Of a stretch of 64,000 nucleotides of DNA, positions 34,651 through 43,870 are shown in pieces. Under the pieces are notes generated by a model. It saw only the letters and a program-made list of their open reading frames with translations, had not been told where the DNA came from and did no database searches. Position 1 is the first letter of the stretch, and each line of letters starts with the position of its first letter. Source of the DNA: Mogibacterium sp. GTDB taxonomy: Bacteria; Bacillota; Clostridia; Peptostreptococcales; Anaerovoracaceae. Position numbers and translations under genes: made by a program. Location of the stretch: contig DUVP01000010.1 in assembly GCA_012840975.1 (NCBI GenBank), positions 40,853 through 104,852 of the forward strand. Direction: 5' to 3'.

Positions 34651-35547
34651 ATGGGCCTTTTTGAAAAAAAGTCTGCTTTTAGAAAATTTGTAGACAGCAT
34701 TACTAATGCTATATATGACAATCCTGAGCTTGGACCTGAATTTATGGAAGAGCTTGAAGAATCTCTTATTATGTCAGATATAGGTATTGAAACCTCTGAA
34801 AAAATTATGACAGAGCTCGATAAAGCTATAAATGAAAGATATATCATAGAGAAGGATGCTGTTTTAAAAGAGTTCACCTCAATAATAGAGAATATTATTG
34901 ATAAAGGTGACAGAAACAAAATGTCCGAAAACTATCCTTTGATAATATTGATGATAGGTATTAATGGTGGAGGAAAAACAACCACTATCGCAAAGCTGGC
35001 AAATATATATAAGAAAAAAGGTAAGTCTGTTATTCTGGCAGCGGCAGATACATTCAGAGCTGCAGCCGCTGAACAGCTTCAGACATGGGGCGATAGGGTC
35101 GGTGTAAGGGTTATTAAACATGCAGAAGGTACTGATCCGACTGCAGTAATATACGATGCAATTCAATCGGCAAAGTCTAATAATACAGATGTTCTTATAT
35201 GTGATACAGCAGGGCGTTTACAAAATAAAACAAACCTGATGAATGAGCTCGAAAAGATGAGCAGAGTTATATCCAGAGAATATCCTGAAGCAACAAGAGA
35301 AAACCTTTTAGTAATCGATGCCACAACAGGCAAAAATGCTATAAGTCAGGCTGAGGAGTTTTCCGGTATAACAGATATAACAGGCATTGTTCTTACTAAA
35401 ATGGATGGAACCGCAAGAGGAGGAATATCCATTACAATAACAGACGAATATGATATGCCAATCAAATTTATAGGCATGGGTGAAGGTCTGGATGACCTGA
35501 TACCGTTTAATGCACATGAATTTGCGGAGGGAATATTTGATGCGTAA
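34651..35547 (+). CDS. ftsY: Signal recognition particle receptor FtsY
   Basis: 298 residues, short because it lacks the acidic A domain and consists mainly of the N and G domains. GTPase motifs are GINGGGKTTTIAKLA near 103-117, the FtsY/Ffh insertion AADTFRAAAAEQL, DTAGRLQNKTNL, and TKMDGTARGG near 249. It docks SRP-ribosome complexes at the membrane. Its stop overlaps the der start. Confidence 0.94.
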   Translation: MGLFEKKSAFRKFVDSITNAIYDNPELGPEFMEELEESLIMSDIGIETSEKIMTELDKAINERYIIEKDAVLKEFTSIIENIIDKGDRNKMSENYPLIILMIGINGGGKTTTIAKLANIYKKKGKSVILAAADTFRAAAAEQLQTWGDRVGVRVIKHAEGTDPTAVIYDAIQSAKSNNTDVLICDTAGRLQNKTNLMNELEKMSRVISREYPEATRENLLVIDATTGKNAISQAEEFSGITDITGIVLTKMDGTARGGISITITDEYDMPIKFIGMGEGLDDLIPFNAHEFAEGIFDA

Positions 35548-36862
35548 ACCCGTACTTGCAATTGTCGGCAGACCGAATGTTGGAAAATCAACATTATTTA
35601 ATAGAATAATAGGTGAGAGAAGGGCGATAGTAGAAGACGTTCCCGGTGTTACAAGAGACCGTATATACGCAGAAACCGACTGGAACGGTAAAGAGTTTGC
35701 CGTAATCGATACCGGGGGAATAGAAGTTAATACAGATGACACAATATTATCCCAAATGAGAGATCAGGCGATTATTGCTATGGATATGGCTGATGTAATT
35801 CTTTTTATGACGGACGGTAAAGAAGGACTTACTACAGCTGACAGAGAAGTTGCAGATCTTCTTATGAAGACAGGTAAAGAGGTTATTTTAGTTGTTAATA
35901 AAGTCGATTCACCATCCAAAGCATATGAAATGATGTTTGAATTCTATGAGCTGGGATTTGGTGAGTCAATACCTGTCAGTGCAGCAAATATGACAAATAT
36001 AGGAGATCTTCTTGATAGAGTAGTTGCCGGTTTTTCCGACGATGAGTTTGATGACCGGGAAGATAGGGTTATGATCGCTATAATAGGAAAACCGAATGTC
36101 GGCAAGTCATCGCTTGTAAATGCTTTAACGGGAGAAAACAGAGTAATAGTTTCTTCTATATCCGGAACTACAAGAGATACAATTGACACTCCTCTCACAT
36201 TTGAAGGTAAAGAATATACACTGATTGATACAGCCGGATTGAGAAGAAGGAGCAGAATCAGTGATAACATAGAAAAATATAGTGTTATCAGAGCAATCGC
36301 TGCTATAGAAAGATGTGATGTCTGTATACTTATGATCGATGCGGGAGAAGGGCTGACTGAGCAGGACAAAAAAATAGCAGGCTATGCACACGAGGCAGGC
36401 AAGGGCTTGATGATCGTTGTGAACAAATGGGATCTTATAGAAAAAGAGACCAATACGATGAGGGATTTTAAGAAGAAAATAAAATCTGAACTCCTATTTG
36501 CTTCATATGCACCCGTCCTTTTTGTTTCTGTCCTTGAAAAGCAAAGACTGAGAGATATAATAAAAACAGCAGAACGAATTGCTGAAGTCAGAGCGACCAG
36601 GATTTCTACAGGCAAACTCAATAATATTATTGAAGATGCTGTTATGATGAGGCAGCCACCATCAGATAAAGGCAAGAGACTTAAGATTTACTATGGTACG
36701 CAGGTAAGTACAAAACCGCCTTTATTTTCATTCAGTATAAACGATCGTGAACTTGTTCATTTTTCGTATTCCAGATATATCGAGAACAAAATACGTGAAT
36801 CTTTTAATTTTGAAGGAACATCATTAAAGTTTGTTTGGAACGAAAGGAGAGGTGACAGATAA
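35540..36862 (+). CDS. der: Ribosome-assembly GTPase Der (EngA)
   Basis: 440 residues from ATG 35540, overlapping the ftsY stop; a longer frame from 35510 lies inside ftsY. Two GTPase domains are present: GRPNVGKST near residue 9 and GKPNVGKSS near 183, each with a DTGG/DTAG G3 motif and an NKVD/NKWD G4 motif. The C-terminal KH-like domain runs from about 355. It acts in 50S maturation. The last base of its stop is the first base of the next start codon. Confidence 0.94.
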   Translation: MRKPVLAIVGRPNVGKSTLFNRIIGERRAIVEDVPGVTRDRIYAETDWNGKEFAVIDTGGIEVNTDDTILSQMRDQAIIAMDMADVILFMTDGKEGLTTADREVADLLMKTGKEVILVVNKVDSPSKAYEMMFEFYELGFGESIPVSAANMTNIGDLLDRVVAGFSDDEFDDREDRVMIAIIGKPNVGKSSLVNALTGENRVIVSSISGTTRDTIDTPLTFEGKEYTLIDTAGLRRRSRISDNIEKYSVIRAIAAIERCDVCILMIDAGEGLTEQDKKIAGYAHEAGKGLMIVVNKWDLIEKETNTMRDFKKKIKSELLFASYAPVLFVSVLEKQRLRDIIKTAERIAEVRATRISTGKLNNIIEDAVMMRQPPSDKGKRLKIYYGTQVSTKPPLFSFSINDRELVHFSYSRYIENKIRESFNFEGTSLKFVWNERRGDR

Positions 36863-38730
36863 TGGGTTTAAATTTTACTGTAAAACTAATAATCATAGGC
36901 ATTATTTCCTATGCAATGGGTAACCTCAATCCATCCATCATAATATCGAAGCTTTATGGAGTTGATATCAGAAAAGAAGGAAGCGGAAATCCGGGGACAA
37001 CAAACGTTATAAGGACAATAGGTCTTAAATCCGGGATATTAACTCTTGGAATTGATGTCCTGAAGGCTTTTGTAGCAGTAAGACTAGGTATGCAGTTTGC
37101 CGGTCTGAAAGGAGGTATGGTTGCTTTTGCAGCTGTTGTTTTAGGACACTGTTTCCCTGCTATATATAGGTTTAAAGGAGGCAAGGGGGTTGCCGCGTCT
37201 TTCGGTGCAGCGATTGCATTCAACTGGCCAAGTGCTTTTGCTATGTTTATTATTGCGATGATTGTTCTTTTTATATGGCGCAGGATGTCTCTTGCCTCGA
37301 TTGTTGCAGCAGTTACATACCCTGTTCTTATGTATTTCTATGAACCTGAGGGGGCAATTTTTACTTTTGCAGTTGCCGCATTTGTACTTATAATGCATGC
37401 TCCTAATATTAAGAGATTATTGAAGGGAGAGGAACCGCCACTATCATTCGGACGTAAGGACAAATCTGATGAATCATCAGATCCGGATAAAAAAGATAAT
37501 GATAAGACAGATATAAATGTAAAAAAAGATGTACCTATAACAGAAGATGAAAAACAAAAGATACTTAACGACAACATAGAATACTCCGATATGGAAAACG
37601 GAGAATCACCTGTCGCTGCTGAAGCAACAAAGGAACCTTCACTTATCACAGCTCATTCACCTGAAGGAATAAGACCGGAACCTCAGCCTATGGATTATTT
37701 TGCAGATGTATCAGTTCCGGATCTTGGCAAAGAAAAGAAAAAAATCGGTGTTATAGGCAATGGATCATTCGGAACAGCCATTTCAAATCTTCTCTCATAT
37801 AACGGTCATGATGTCACTTTATACGGCAGGAATAAAAATGCAATTAAGCTTATGGAAAAAACCAGAATGAATGAGCGTTACTTGCCTTATGTAATTCTTA
37901 GTGACAAAATAAAATACACGTATGATCTTAAATCTGCAGTGAAAGGAAAAGACATTCTAATATATGCAGTTCCTACTCAAAAGTTTAGAGAAGCATCTCA
38001 AAAAACATCAAAATTTATTGAAGACGGTACAATTGCGGTTAATCTGGCAAAGGGTATAGAACAAAAATCTCTGAAAAGACTTTCAGAGATTGCTATAGAA
38101 ACAATTCCTAATGTGACATATGTAGTACTTTCCGGACCTTCACATGCTGAGGAGCTGGCAAGGAATTGCCCTGCAAGTGTTGTTGTTGCTTCCAGGAACA
38201 AGGCTGCTGCGGAAATCATTCAAGATGTATTCATGTCGGAAAAATTCAGAGTATATACACAGGAAGATATGCTGGGGGTTGAAATTGCAGGTGCTGTCAA
38301 AAACGTAATAGCAATTACTACCGGTATATCTGACGGAATGAAACTTGGCAGCAATGCCAGAGCGGCTTTAATGACAAGGGCTATCCATGAGATCAAAAGA
38401 CTAGGTGACGCTATGGGAGCTAATTTGGATACTTTCTCCGGTCTTTCAGGGATAGGAGATCTGATTGTAACATGCTCGACTAACCTGTCACGTAACAGAA
38501 GATGCGGTCTACTGATAGGATTGGGTCTCGATGTTTTGGATGCTGTTGAAAGAGTCGGATCTGTTGTAGAAGGTTATTTTACAGCAGAAGCTGTTGTAGA
38601 ACTTGCTAAAAAATATAAAGTTGAAATGCCTATTTGTGAGACTACATACGGAATACTTCAGGGAAAGGTAACAACTGATAAGGCTTTAACAGCCTTGATG
38701 ACAAGAGATAAGAAAGATGAATTGCAGTAG
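36862..38730 (+). CDS. PlsY-GpsA fusion: glycerol-3-phosphate acyltransferase joined to glycerol-3-phosphate dehydrogenase
   Basis: One uninterrupted 622-residue frame contains two enzymes that are normally separate. Residues 1-200 are membrane-embedded PlsY, with SGNPGTTNVIR (41-51), GHCFP (95-99) and FKGGKGVA (104-111). Residues about 200-290 form a hydrophilic acidic linker. From about 292 the chain is NAD(P)-dependent glycerol-3-phosphate dehydrogenase: GNGSFG (299-304), NLAKGIE with Lys397, and GAVKN with the likely catalytic Lys480. The first enzyme acylates glycerol 3-phosphate using acyl-phosphate from PlsX; the second makes glycerol 3-phosphate from dihydroxyacetone phosphate. Both domains look complete. 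plsX is 6.5 kb upstream in the same gene block. In many Firmicutes plsY and gpsA are adjacent after der, so the fusion fits the normal locus. Confidence 0.9.
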   Translation: MGLNFTVKLIIIGIISYAMGNLNPSIIISKLYGVDIRKEGSGNPGTTNVIRTIGLKSGILTLGIDVLKAFVAVRLGMQFAGLKGGMVAFAAVVLGHCFPAIYRFKGGKGVAASFGAAIAFNWPSAFAMFIIAMIVLFIWRRMSLASIVAAVTYPVLMYFYEPEGAIFTFAVAAFVLIMHAPNIKRLLKGEEPPLSFGRKDKSDESSDPDKKDNDKTDINVKKDVPITEDEKQKILNDNIEYSDMENGESPVAAEATKEPSLITAHSPEGIRPEPQPMDYFADVSVPDLGKEKKKIGVIGNGSFGTAISNLLSYNGHDVTLYGRNKNAIKLMEKTRMNERYLPYVILSDKIKYTYDLKSAVKGKDILIYAVPTQKFREASQKTSKFIEDGTIAVNLAKGIEQKSLKRLSEIAIETIPNVTYVVLSGPSHAEELARNCPASVVVASRNKAAAEIIQDVFMSEKFRVYTQEDMLGVEIAGAVKNVIAITTGISDGMKLGSNARAALMTRAIHEIKRLGDAMGANLDTFSGLSGIGDLIVTCSTNLSRNRRCGLLIGLGLDVLDAVERVGSVVEGYFTAEAVVELAKKYKVEMPICETTYGILQGKVTTDKALTALMTRDKKDELQ

Positions 38731-40053
38731 ATGAAGAAATATCACATTATTACTTATGGATGCCAGATGAATGAACATGATTCTGAAAGCATAGCAGGTC
38801 TTCTTGAATATATGAATTATGTCTATTCTGAGGACCCAAAAGATGCCGATGTTGTGGTAATGAATACATGCAGCATACGTGAAAATGCTGATAAAAGATT
38901 TTTCGGAGTTCTGGGACAATTTAAGAAAAAAAAGAGAGAAAATCGTGAATTTATAATATGCGTATGCGGGTGCATGCCACAGCAGACACATATAGTAGAA
39001 AAAATAAAAAAACAGTTTTCGTGGGTCGATATTATTTTCGGAACACAGAATATAGGTCAATTTCCCGAACTTCTTGAAAGAAGACTCAAAACAGGAAAAA
39101 AACAATACGATATAATCGCAAACAACCCGGATTTGGAAGAGAGTAAAATTAAGCCGAAGCGACTGTATAAGCATAAGGCTTTTGTTAACATTGTTTTTGG
39201 TTGCAACAATTTTTGCACATATTGTGTAGTCCCTTATACAAGAGGGAGAGAAAAAAGCAGAGAGCTTGAAAAAATCATTAGCGAAATAAAATATCTTGCA
39301 AAGGATGGAGTTAAGGAAGTAATGCTTCTTGGTCAGAATGTCGATTCCTACAAAGATATAAAAGAAAATGATTTTGCGGATCTTTTACAGGCGGTTAACG
39401 ATGTAAAAGGTATAGAAAGAATAAGGTTCATGACATCACATCCGAAGGATATTTCGGATAAAATGATTGACTGCTTTGCAAGTTGCCATAAGCTTTGCAA
39501 GAGTATTCATCTGCCGATTCAATCCGGCAGTGATACTATTCTAAAGAGAATGAACAGACACTATGATTCTTCAAAATACTTAAAAATAATTGAGAAGCTG
39601 AGAAAAACGGCTCCCGATATAGCTATATCGACAGATATAATAGTCGGATTTCCCGGAGAGACTGAAGATGATTTTCAGAAAACTTTAGATATTGTCGAGA
39701 AAGTCAGATATGATTCTGCTTTTACATTTATTTACTCACCTCGAAAAGGAACCCCTGCTGCTAAGTTTACAGATAGAATTTCTGAAGATGTTATACGTGA
39801 ACGATTCAACAGGCTTATTGAATCCGTTAACCGTATATCTCTCGAAAAAAATCAGAAATATCTCGGTAAAGAATACGATATTATTGTAGAAGGATTAAGT
39901 AAGAACGATGAGAGCCGATATGCAGGAAGAACTGATGATTTTAAGCTGGTCAATTTTACTTCCGATAAATCTCTTAATGAAATAAAGGGAGAAACTGTAA
40001 AAGTTCTTATAACAGATTGCAAGACATTCAGCCTTGAGGGAAAAGCCGTATAA
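38731..40053 (+). CDS. miaB: tRNA methylthiotransferase MiaB
   Basis: 440 residues. The N-terminal UPF0004 domain supplies cysteines C11, C47 and C81 for one Fe-S cluster; the radical-SAM motif is C158-C162-C165 (FGCNNFCTYC); a TRAM domain forms the C-terminus from about 375. It adds a methylthio group to isopentenyl-A37 of tRNA. The ATG directly follows the stop of the fusion gene. Confidence 0.92.
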   Translation: MKKYHIITYGCQMNEHDSESIAGLLEYMNYVYSEDPKDADVVVMNTCSIRENADKRFFGVLGQFKKKKRENREFIICVCGCMPQQTHIVEKIKKQFSWVDIIFGTQNIGQFPELLERRLKTGKKQYDIIANNPDLEESKIKPKRLYKHKAFVNIVFGCNNFCTYCVVPYTRGREKSRELEKIISEIKYLAKDGVKEVMLLGQNVDSYKDIKENDFADLLQAVNDVKGIERIRFMTSHPKDISDKMIDCFASCHKLCKSIHLPIQSGSDTILKRMNRHYDSSKYLKIIEKLRKTAPDIAISTDIIVGFPGETEDDFQKTLDIVEKVRYDSAFTFIYSPRKGTPAAKFTDRISEDVIRERFNRLIESVNRISLEKNQKYLGKEYDIIVEGLSKNDESRYAGRTDDFKLVNFTSDKSLNEIKGETVKVLITDCKTFSLEGKAV

Positions 40054-41549
40054 TGCTAGCAAGTATTTTTGAAAACATAAGTAATATTGGCGAATATATA
40101 ACTTTATCACGCTTTATGACTGTGATATATGTTATAAATTTTGTTATAGCCTTTATCTTAATATTTATTGATGATTCTAAAACTCCTTCTGCTACTATGG
40201 CATGGATAATGCTGCTTTACCTGCTTCCTGCAGTAGGTCTTTTCCTTTATTTTATCTTATCTCAGAATATAGCGAGACATCAGATTTTTAAAATGACAGA
40301 AGATGAGGAAAGTGATCGAGACACTCTTTTAACGATGCAAAAAGAGGCAATACGCCATGGAATAAGTGAAACGGATGATCATATAGTCAGTAGATGGCGA
40401 AATATGATTGCAATGAATCTCGATTATTCCGATGCAATTTTGACAGATAATGAAAGTGTTGAAATTATATACGACGGCAAAGAGATGTTTAACCGCCTTT
40501 GCAATGATATCAGGAACGCAAAATATACAATAAAAGTCTGCTACTTTATTGTTAAAGATGATTTTGTCGGAATGAAATTTATCGATCTTCTTACAGAAAA
40601 AGCCAGAGAAGGTGTGAAGGTAAGGCTTATGCTTGATGCCCTCGGAAGCAGAAGCATCGGTCGCAGGGAACTGCGGGAGTTCAAAAAAGCGGGAGGACAA
40701 TATGCTTTCTTCTTTAAGCCTATTATCAGAAACCTTTATTTCAGAATAAACTATCGTAATCACCGTAAAATTGTGATTATCGACAATGAAATCGGATATA
40801 TAGGTGGATTTAATATTGCAAAAGAGTATCTTGGATATAAAAAGAAGTTTGGCTATTGGAGAGATACACAGCTTATTATCAAAGGAAATGCACTTGTTCC
40901 TCTAAATTCAAGATTTTATATGGACTGGAGATATGCTTCAAAAGAAAAACTCAGCTTATTTGAACAATCAATAAAGTTCGCTTATAAAGAATCCTGTGGT
41001 GATATTCCTATTCAGATTGTTTCTTCAGGACCCGAATCGCCAAAAGAGGAAGTAAAACTTGCAATGATGAAAATGATAACCGGAGCACGAAAAAGTGTTT
41101 ATATACAGACACCTTATTTAGTTCCGGATGAACCTATGCTGGACTCTATTGCTATGGCTGCAAGATCCGGTCTTGATGTCAGAATAATGGTACCGTGCAT
41201 GCCCGATCATCCTTTTGTTTACAGAACCACTCTTTATAATGCAGGCAGACTCATAAAAGAAGGAGCCAAAATCTATATTTATGAAAATGGGTTTCTTCAC
41301 GCCAAGACTTTAACTGTTGATGGCGAGGTTTGTACAGTTGGTTCTGCTAATTTTGATATAAGAAGCTTCAGACTTAATTTTGAAACCAATGCTTTTATAT
41401 ACGATGATGTAGTTACAGGAAATATGAATAAACAGTTTGAAAAAGATATGCTTGATTCAAGACCGTATACTGCTGAAGACAGAAAAAATATCAGCGTATT
41501 TGACAGAGCTGCAGAATCGATATCACGACTTCTTACAGAGATTTTATAA
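40053..41549 (+). CDS. cls: Cardiolipin synthase, phospholipase D type
   Basis: 498 residues. Two N-terminal membrane helices (about 15-40 and 46-70) are followed by two HKD phosphodiesterase modules, HRKIVIIDNEIGYIGGFN near 232 and HAKTLTVDGEVCTVGSAN near 411. It condenses two phosphatidylglycerol molecules into cardiolipin. The first base overlaps the miaB stop. Together with plsX and the PlsY-GpsA fusion this makes the block a phospholipid-synthesis neighbourhood. Confidence 0.9.
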   Translation: MLASIFENISNIGEYITLSRFMTVIYVINFVIAFILIFIDDSKTPSATMAWIMLLYLLPAVGLFLYFILSQNIARHQIFKMTEDEESDRDTLLTMQKEAIRHGISETDDHIVSRWRNMIAMNLDYSDAILTDNESVEIIYDGKEMFNRLCNDIRNAKYTIKVCYFIVKDDFVGMKFIDLLTEKAREGVKVRLMLDALGSRSIGRRELREFKKAGGQYAFFFKPIIRNLYFRINYRNHRKIVIIDNEIGYIGGFNIAKEYLGYKKKFGYWRDTQLIIKGNALVPLNSRFYMDWRYASKEKLSLFEQSIKFAYKESCGDIPIQIVSSGPESPKEEVKLAMMKMITGARKSVYIQTPYLVPDEPMLDSIAMAARSGLDVRIMVPCMPDHPFVYRTTLYNAGRLIKEGAKIYIYENGFLHAKTLTVDGEVCTVGSANFDIRSFRLNFETNAFIYDDVVTGNMNKQFEKDMLDSRPYTAEDRKNISVFDRAAESISRLLTEIL

Positions 41550-41627
41550 AATTAAAAATTTAAATTGAAACTTAACTATATGAGTATCAGAAGTGCTGTT
41601 TAAAAATCAGAAAGGAATTATTATTAT

Positions 41628-42239
41628 ATGAATCTTATGAAGCTGCTAAGTCTACCGGGAATTATTCTGGCTATCAGTATGCACGAGTTTGCTCATGCGT
41701 GGATGTCAGACAAACTTGGAGATCCTACTCCTGCAAGACAGGGGAGACTTACCATTAGTCCTTTTGCTCATGTAGACTTGCTGGGCCTCGGTATGCTGTT
41801 TCTCTTCAATTTCGGCTGGGGAAAACCCGTTATGATAGATCCTTCATATTATAAGAATAGGAGAAGAGATGAATTTTTGGTCTCAATAGCCGGAGTGACA
41901 ATGAACCTTATTATTGCAGCCATAATGTCAGTGCCGACAAAGCTGTTGTTCAGCTATTATGAAAACACAGGATTATATATAGCCAAAATGGCTTTTTTGA
42001 TATTCTACTATACAGTTGTTATCAATTTAGTTCTGATGGTCTTCAATCTTATTCCGGTACCGCCTCTGGATGGATGGAATATAGTATCACAGTTATTTAA
42101 TCTACAAAAATACAGCTGGTGGCACAAGGTGTATCAGTATGGAATCTGGATATTGCTCGCACTAATACTGCTCAACATTACAGATATTGTACTTAGACCG
42201 GCAATAAATTTCTTTATTCAATTATTGTTGGGTTTCTAG
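41628..42239 (+). CDS. Site-2-type membrane metalloprotease, M50 family
   Basis: 203 residues with about five membrane helices. The zinc motif HEFAH is at 19-23 in the first helix, and the third ligand lies in PPLDGW (Asp148). There is no PDZ domain, so it belongs to the small-rhomboid-like YwhC/SpoIVFB-related group rather than RseP. AGAAAGGAA precedes the ATG. It is convergent with the GntR gene, with only eight bases between. Substrate unknown. Confidence 0.82.
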   Translation: MNLMKLLSLPGIILAISMHEFAHAWMSDKLGDPTPARQGRLTISPFAHVDLLGLGMLFLFNFGWGKPVMIDPSYYKNRRRDEFLVSIAGVTMNLIIAAIMSVPTKLLFSYYENTGLYIAKMAFLIFYYTVVINLVLMVFNLIPVPPLDGWNIVSQLFNLQKYSWWHKVYQYGIWILLALILLNITDIVLRPAINFFIQLLLGF

Positions 42240-42247
42240 ATAATTTA

Positions 42248-42907
42248 TTAAAAATAATCAACCATCCTGCGAAGCTTAGATTGAGACATATGGGTTTCCA
42301 TTGCTTTCTTGCCTGCAGCAATATTTCTTGTCTCAAAGGCTTTGAAGAGTGCTCTGTGTTCTTCAAGAATGGTTTTTAGATAGTCTCCGGCATATGTTTT
42401 TGCAGGAGCTGAATATTTGAGATATGTTTGATATGTAAGCAAAGTTTTATGAAGGATTTTATCCTTTGTGCCTGCATATATTATCCCGTGGAATTCTGCA
42501 TTAAATTGAAGAACCTTCTCTGTATCATCTTTAAGGGTATAAAATTCCATAAAGTCCATATTTTCTTTCAGAGCTCCAATATCTTCATCTTCCATCCTTT
42601 GAATCGCCCATTCTACAGCTTTAACCTCAAAAAGAGCCCTTAAATCAAACAAATCGGATATATCTCTCTGTGAAAGACCAACAGCAAATGCACCTCTATT
42701 AGGGATGTTTTCAATTAATCCGTCAGTCTCAAGCTGTCTGAAAGCTTCTCTAACCGGAGTCCTGCTTACATCATATTTTTTGCACAGTACATGTTCGGTA
42801 AGCTTTGTACCGGGTTTAATGAGACCTGAAAGAATATCTTTCTGCAGTTCATTGTATAAAGTTGTTGAAAGTGGCTGGTTGATGTTGTCAATTGTATAAA
42901 TTGTCAT
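42248..42907 (-). CDS. GntR-family transcriptional regulator, FadR subfamily (FCD domain)
   Basis: 219 residues, start ATG at 42905-42907 with GGAG nine bases upstream on that strand; an upstream TTG extension is less likely. Residues 10-75 are the winged helix (LYNELQKDILSGLIKPG...YDVSRTPVREAFRQLETDGLI). The rest is an FCD domain (DLFDLRALFEVKAVEWA, then EFHGIIY with a probable metal-binding His). FCD regulators usually sense organic acids. No catabolic genes adjoin it, so its targets are probably elsewhere. Confidence 0.82.
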   Translation of the reverse strand: MTIYTIDNINQPLSTTLYNELQKDILSGLIKPGTKLTEHVLCKKYDVSRTPVREAFRQLETDGLIENIPNRGAFAVGLSQRDISDLFDLRALFEVKAVEWAIQRMEDEDIGALKENMDFMEFYTLKDDTEKVLQFNAEFHGIIYAGTKDKILHKTLLTYQTYLKYSAPAKTYAGDYLKTILEEHRALFKAFETRNIAAGKKAMETHMSQSKLRRMVDYF

Positions 42908-43102
42908 GATTATCATCTCCAATCCTATATACTGTACGTAATAAAAACTCGTTATAGAAGAAAAAACATCCTCATAAAAAACACTCTCATATATAATATA
43001 GTTTTTAGAAAAATCTTTGTCAATATTACGTAAAAAAAAGCATCGATTTTATAGTAAAATTAATTTTAGAATTAATTTTGAAAGGGAAAATTCAAAATAA
43101 AT

Positions 43103-43744
43103 ATGAAGAAGAAAATTATAGATGAAAATAAAATAGAAGATGTAATGAATATGCTGTTAAAAATGTATCCTGAAGCATCATGTGAGCTTAATCATGGCAG
43201 CAAATTCGAGTTGCTAATTGCTGTTGTACTATCTGCTCAGACAACTGATGTAAGTGTTAATAAAGTTACACCGGGACTTTTCAAAAAATACCCCGGTCCT
43301 CAAGAACTTGCCGAAGCAAATCTTTCAGATGTTGAGAGTATAATAAAAAAAATCGGATTATATAGAACAAAGTCAAAAAACATAATTAATCTATCTAAAA
43401 AACTTTGTGAAGAATTTGAGTGTCAGGTTCCGGATAGTTACGAAGAGCTTATCACTTTGCCCGGTGTTGGAAGAAAAACCGCCAATGTCGTCCTCGCTGA
43501 GGCCTTCGGTATTCCTAGAATCGCAGTGGATACACATGTATTTAGAGTAGGGAATAGAATTGGTCTGGTTGATGAAAAAGATGTTTTGGGGACTGAAAAA
43601 GCTCTAATGAAAAGATTGCCTGAAAACAAATGGATAATATTTCATCACCTTCTTATTTTTCATGGAAGAAGATGCTGTACTGCAAGAAATCCGAAATGTG
43701 AGACATGTCTTATAAAAGATATATGCCTGGAATATAACAAATAA
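43103..43744 (+). CDS. nth: Endonuclease III, DNA glycosylase/AP lyase
   Basis: 213 residues. The helix-hairpin-helix LPGVGRKTANVV (119-130) includes catalytic Lys125; the active-site Asp143 is in VDTHVFRV. The C-terminal [4Fe-4S] loop is C192-x6-C199-x2-C202-x5-C208. It removes oxidised pyrimidines. The start ATG has only a weak, distant AAAGGG. Stand-alone gene between the GntR gene and the glycolytic cluster. Confidence 0.93.
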   Translation: MKKKIIDENKIEDVMNMLLKMYPEASCELNHGSKFELLIAVVLSAQTTDVSVNKVTPGLFKKYPGPQELAEANLSDVESIIKKIGLYRTKSKNIINLSKKLCEEFECQVPDSYEELITLPGVGRKTANVVLAEAFGIPRIAVDTHVFRVGNRIGLVDEKDVLGTEKALMKRLPENKWIIFHHLLIFHGRRCCTARNPKCETCLIKDICLEYNK

Positions 43745-43787
43745 AACGATAAAAGCACTTTTGTTATGAGTGTGTTGACTAATAATA

Positions 43788-43816
43788 TTGATAACACCCC
43801 TGGAAATTGCTAAAAT
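43788..43816 (+). promoter_or_regulatory. Promoter of gap
   Basis: TTGATA (43788-43793), 17-bp spacer, and TAAAAT (43811-43816) with TG at 43808-43809 (extended -10). The gap start codon is 55 bases downstream of the -10. Confidence 0.65.
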
Positions 43817-43870
43817 AAAGAAAGGATAAGACAATTCTATTCTATTAAATTATCTTTGGGAGGCGATAAA

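Noticed and set aside
43745..43770. Hairpin after nth around AAAAGCACTTTT
   Set aside because: Weak AT-only stem without a T-run; not convincing as a terminator.
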